A stretch of 64,000 nt of DNA. Origin: Apostichopus japonicus. Lineage: Eukaryota > Echinodermata > Holothuroidea > Aspidochirotida > Stichopodidae. Made by a program: the position numbers and the translations under genes. Below are positions 61,324 through 64,000 of the stretch, one piece after another (the first letter of the stretch is position 1; each line of letters opens with the position of its first letter). Under the pieces are notes generated by a model that was not told the DNA's origin, did not search any database, and saw only the letters and a program-made list of their open reading frames with translations. Where the stretch lies: contig NC_092582.1 of the NCBI RefSeq assembly GCF_037975245.1, positions 2,495,001-2,559,000 on the forward strand, in the 5' to 3' direction.

Positions 61324-61695
61324 AGACGGTCCATAAGAATAGTTCCAGATCTTAAGACCTTTGTGAAACATATATAATACTGAATTGAATTTAAACGATT
61401 TTACAGGAATGCTGAGAGACTTGCTGAATCTAGTGTCGTGGTTGTATAGAGGAATAACGATTGGGAAAAGGCGGAGGTTGAAACACTCAAATGGAGCCAA
61501 AATTTGAAGATTGGAACATAATATACAGGTTGCAAATTGATGACTGTTGATGTCGTAAATATTGAGGATGCTGCGCTGAACGCAGAGAGGGTCTTTTGGA
61601 GGAAGAGAGGGGCTCTTTGTGATGTCACGTATACTGCCCTGTTTGAAGAACATGGAAGATTCTACAGTCGCGTTGTTGGCCCAGGCAGAACTACA
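61324..61695 (-). pseudogene. Decayed LINE (non-LTR retrotransposon) ORF2 C-terminal fragment
   Basis: A minus-strand frame reads SAWANN, then NIYDINSHQFATCILCSN, then LYNHDTRFSKSLSIPV and ends KFNSVLYMFHKGLKIWN. The order and spacing match the region after the reverse transcriptase domain of CR1/L2/RTE-like LINEs (WG...; IYDIxxxQ...; HxTR...; FSxxxxGPKIWN). Further upstream on that strand the frame meets a stop and the match is lost. It is therefore a short, dead fragment. The assignment rests on motif memory without a search. Confidence 0.5.
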
Positions 61696-64000
61696 CTATG
61701 GTAGGATAATGGTATTATAACAAAATAGAATGAATACTTATTGTTTGGCAGGTAATATCTCAGTCGGTTGAAAATACCGACGTCTTTGGAAAATTTGTTG
61801 GACACATAATCAATGTGGTGTTGTTTTTAGTTAAATTTATTATGTATTCTCCTAAGAATTTACGCTATATTGAAACATTTGATATGTTTATTGTGGTCAC
61901 TTGTAGCCTAATGGGATGAACTTGTTAAGAGTAGAGAACCATCACACAACAGGTCAGTCGTTGTAATATTTTGGAGGCGTTGTTATTGGTCACTATACGT
62001 ACTGATTACGATTGTTATACTTAATGACATTTCTGAACCATTGCAAAGGGAGTCCTCTCACAGGGAATATAAGTGAGATACAGAGAAGGGCATGAGAAGT
62101 AGATTTCAGAGGGAAAAACAACAAGCTGACCATTAAATTATAAGTTAAGTTTAGTAAAGAAATTTAAAAGTCTGTGTAACAATGTCAAGAAGGTTAGCAA
62201 TGTTAACCAATCGTTATATAAGAAAAGTACAGTAAGTGCTCACGTACAGTTCTAAGTGGTCTGATATATCAGTCACTCGATTGATAACGCAGCCAGGGTA
62301 GCTACCCTTACCACCCCCTCCCCCACCCCTGCCACCCCCCCCCCCCACCGACCGGCCCGAGGGTCATTCACATTGTAGCAAGTGAGAACAGAAACAACAT
62401 TAGTCTTTGAAGCTTTTGTCTATAGCAATATTATTCCGTCCTGTATCCAAGAACACCGTACACCTGGTCACTATTTACGAAGTGTGTATGCTATAATCCA
62501 TATTGTTGTCTATCAATAAACATCATTATTTCTGCACACACATGGTTTTGCAAGGGATAAATTTGTTAGTAGATTACCGATGTGAAATCACGCCACCAGG
62601 CCCCACCCCTTCCTTCCCCAATACACCTAATGCTCACAAGATCCTATATTTATGCACCGCAAATTTAACACGAGCAGACACCTCACCTTTTCACTATCTG
62701 AAATAGTCAACAACAACAAAAATAAAAATAAACATGTTTCTCCTCCTCGTCGCTTTAAAATTTCTTCCAAAGAGGTCGATGTATTACATTGTTTGCTCAC
62801 CATGGAAACTAGAGTTCATTTTGAGTATTCTTCTCGTCTGTTCATGTTTTCATCCCCGTCTCAAATTGTAATAAAAGTTCTGGACGATAGGGAATTCTTT
62901 ATTCAACTGAGTGTGACGTCACATTAGTCGAGCTTTTTCGTTCTTTAGGCTAATCAATCAAACGCGACAGTTAAGTATCACATGATGTATCACACATTAT
63001 AACGCTCCGTTCCTCTGGAAAGAAAGATTATAGCAAACTATACATTTCTCCTCTTCAGTCGATTTCTGTTTCTCTTCTTTCTTTTGTTTTACTCCGGGAG
63101 TTCTGTTTTGTATTCTGTTGACATTAGAATGTTAATAAGGTTATATATATATACTAGCACGATTGAGTAGTGTAATAATTGAGTGCATCATGTATATATA
63201 TAGCCGCTATGGAGATTGTTAATTAACAGACTGATTGTTATTCAAAATCAACAGCGTCTTCATCCTAAGTGTTTCTTTTTCCCGTTATACTTAGCCTATA
63301 TTTTATTAAATATTAATGATGAATTATAACTTAATGAGTTGTTGCTATTGAACAAATCTGACCGAATCATGCCATATTTGCATCAATATTTTGACGCCCC
63401 TCCCCCTCTCAACCCCCCCCCCCACACCCCTGTCCTCTCTCATCTGGAGACAACGTTTAATGTTTGGCTACTTATACCGATTCTGTCGGTAGTACTATGT
63501 TGACCACAATGACCTGGTTTAAATTTGAATGTATATAGATGTTTGATTGCCTTGACATCCTTCCTAATATCAATGTGTGGGGTTTACGTATAGTGTAGAT
63601 GGATAATCTATTATTGAGACTTTAAACGGCGAGGCTGTATAATATTTTGAAAGGTTTCTTTTAAGGTAAACCTGTTGCCAGATAGGCTTACTTACACACT
63701 GCATACCCCACCCCTACCCCCCTTAATGTTCGCTCTTCTCACATTTGGATACACACACACCGCTCACCTTAATCCATACCTGTATACTTTAGTCTGATCG
63801 GCTGCTTATACCAATTCTTTTGTCATTACAATTATGAACACACCGATATAGTGTAAAATTAAATGTAGGCTTTTGCTTGCTTTGCCATGCTCCACATATA
63901 TATGTTTGCACTGTACGTATAGTTTATGCATTACATACTTTGAGACTTAAAAACGGCAAATTTCAAATGTATCTTCGGGTAGTTGTACCTTATCGCTACA

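Larger units (their letters stand above)
53454..64000. other. 3' flank of TRPC and intergenic sequence
   Basis: No second gene is supported. Contents are the probable TRPC 3' UTR, poly-C/G tracts (54891-54905, 56726-56739, 59139-59151, 60200-60211, 62335-62346), a short AATCAATTAAG tandem (55546-55591), the (GTAYA)n array, the SINE, the decamer array and the LINE fragment. Open frames at 62503-62927 resemble nothing I know. Confidence 0.6.

Overview
The window is AT-rich animal genomic DNA. It shows no prokaryotic gene organisation. It carries a multi-exon gene with GT-AG introns, many long (TA)n microsatellites, short poly-C/poly-G tracts, minisatellites, a tRNA-derived SINE copy and a decayed LINE fragment. 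The protein has no close vertebrate counterpart but is clearly a metazoan TRPC-family channel. My best guess is a marine invertebrate, plausibly an echinoderm. That guess is inference from repeat style and protein divergence; nothing in the window names the species.

One gene is clearly supported. It is a plus-strand TRPC-type cation channel whose ten 3'-most coding exons lie between 39093 and 53453. All ten exons have GT/AG borders and compatible phases, and they join into 950 residues ending at a TGA stop. In order, the exons encode the distal N-terminal ankyrin/linker domain, S1, S2-S3, a very long S3-S4 loop followed by S4-S5, the pore helix and S6, the TRP box, a 15-codon charged exon, and a C-terminal coiled-coil region ending in a possible PDZ ligand. 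The exon or exons with the start codon and first ankyrin repeats were not found. They may lie upstream of the window or in the first 39 kb.

The channel is unusual for its family. It has about 115 extra residues in the extracellular S3-S4 loop, with a predicted coiled coil and a Gly/Ser-rich linker. The Cys/His zinc-binding motif of the N-terminal domain is absent. The TRP box reads QWKFSR instead of EWKFAR. The pore carries an FGLxDL aspartate resembling that of fly TRP.

Positions 1-39092 hold no gene I can support. They hold microsatellites, a 37-bp minisatellite (16241-16456), a long imperfect palindrome with tandem repeats beside it (17025-17500), a 42-bp minisatellite (34453-35187) and scattered degenerate repeats. 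The introns carry two related fold-back elements (47352-47490 and 47682-48068) and a hairpin (49233-49309). Positions 53454-64000 contain the 3' flank, a (GTAYA)n array, the SINE, a 10-bp tandem array and the LINE fragment.
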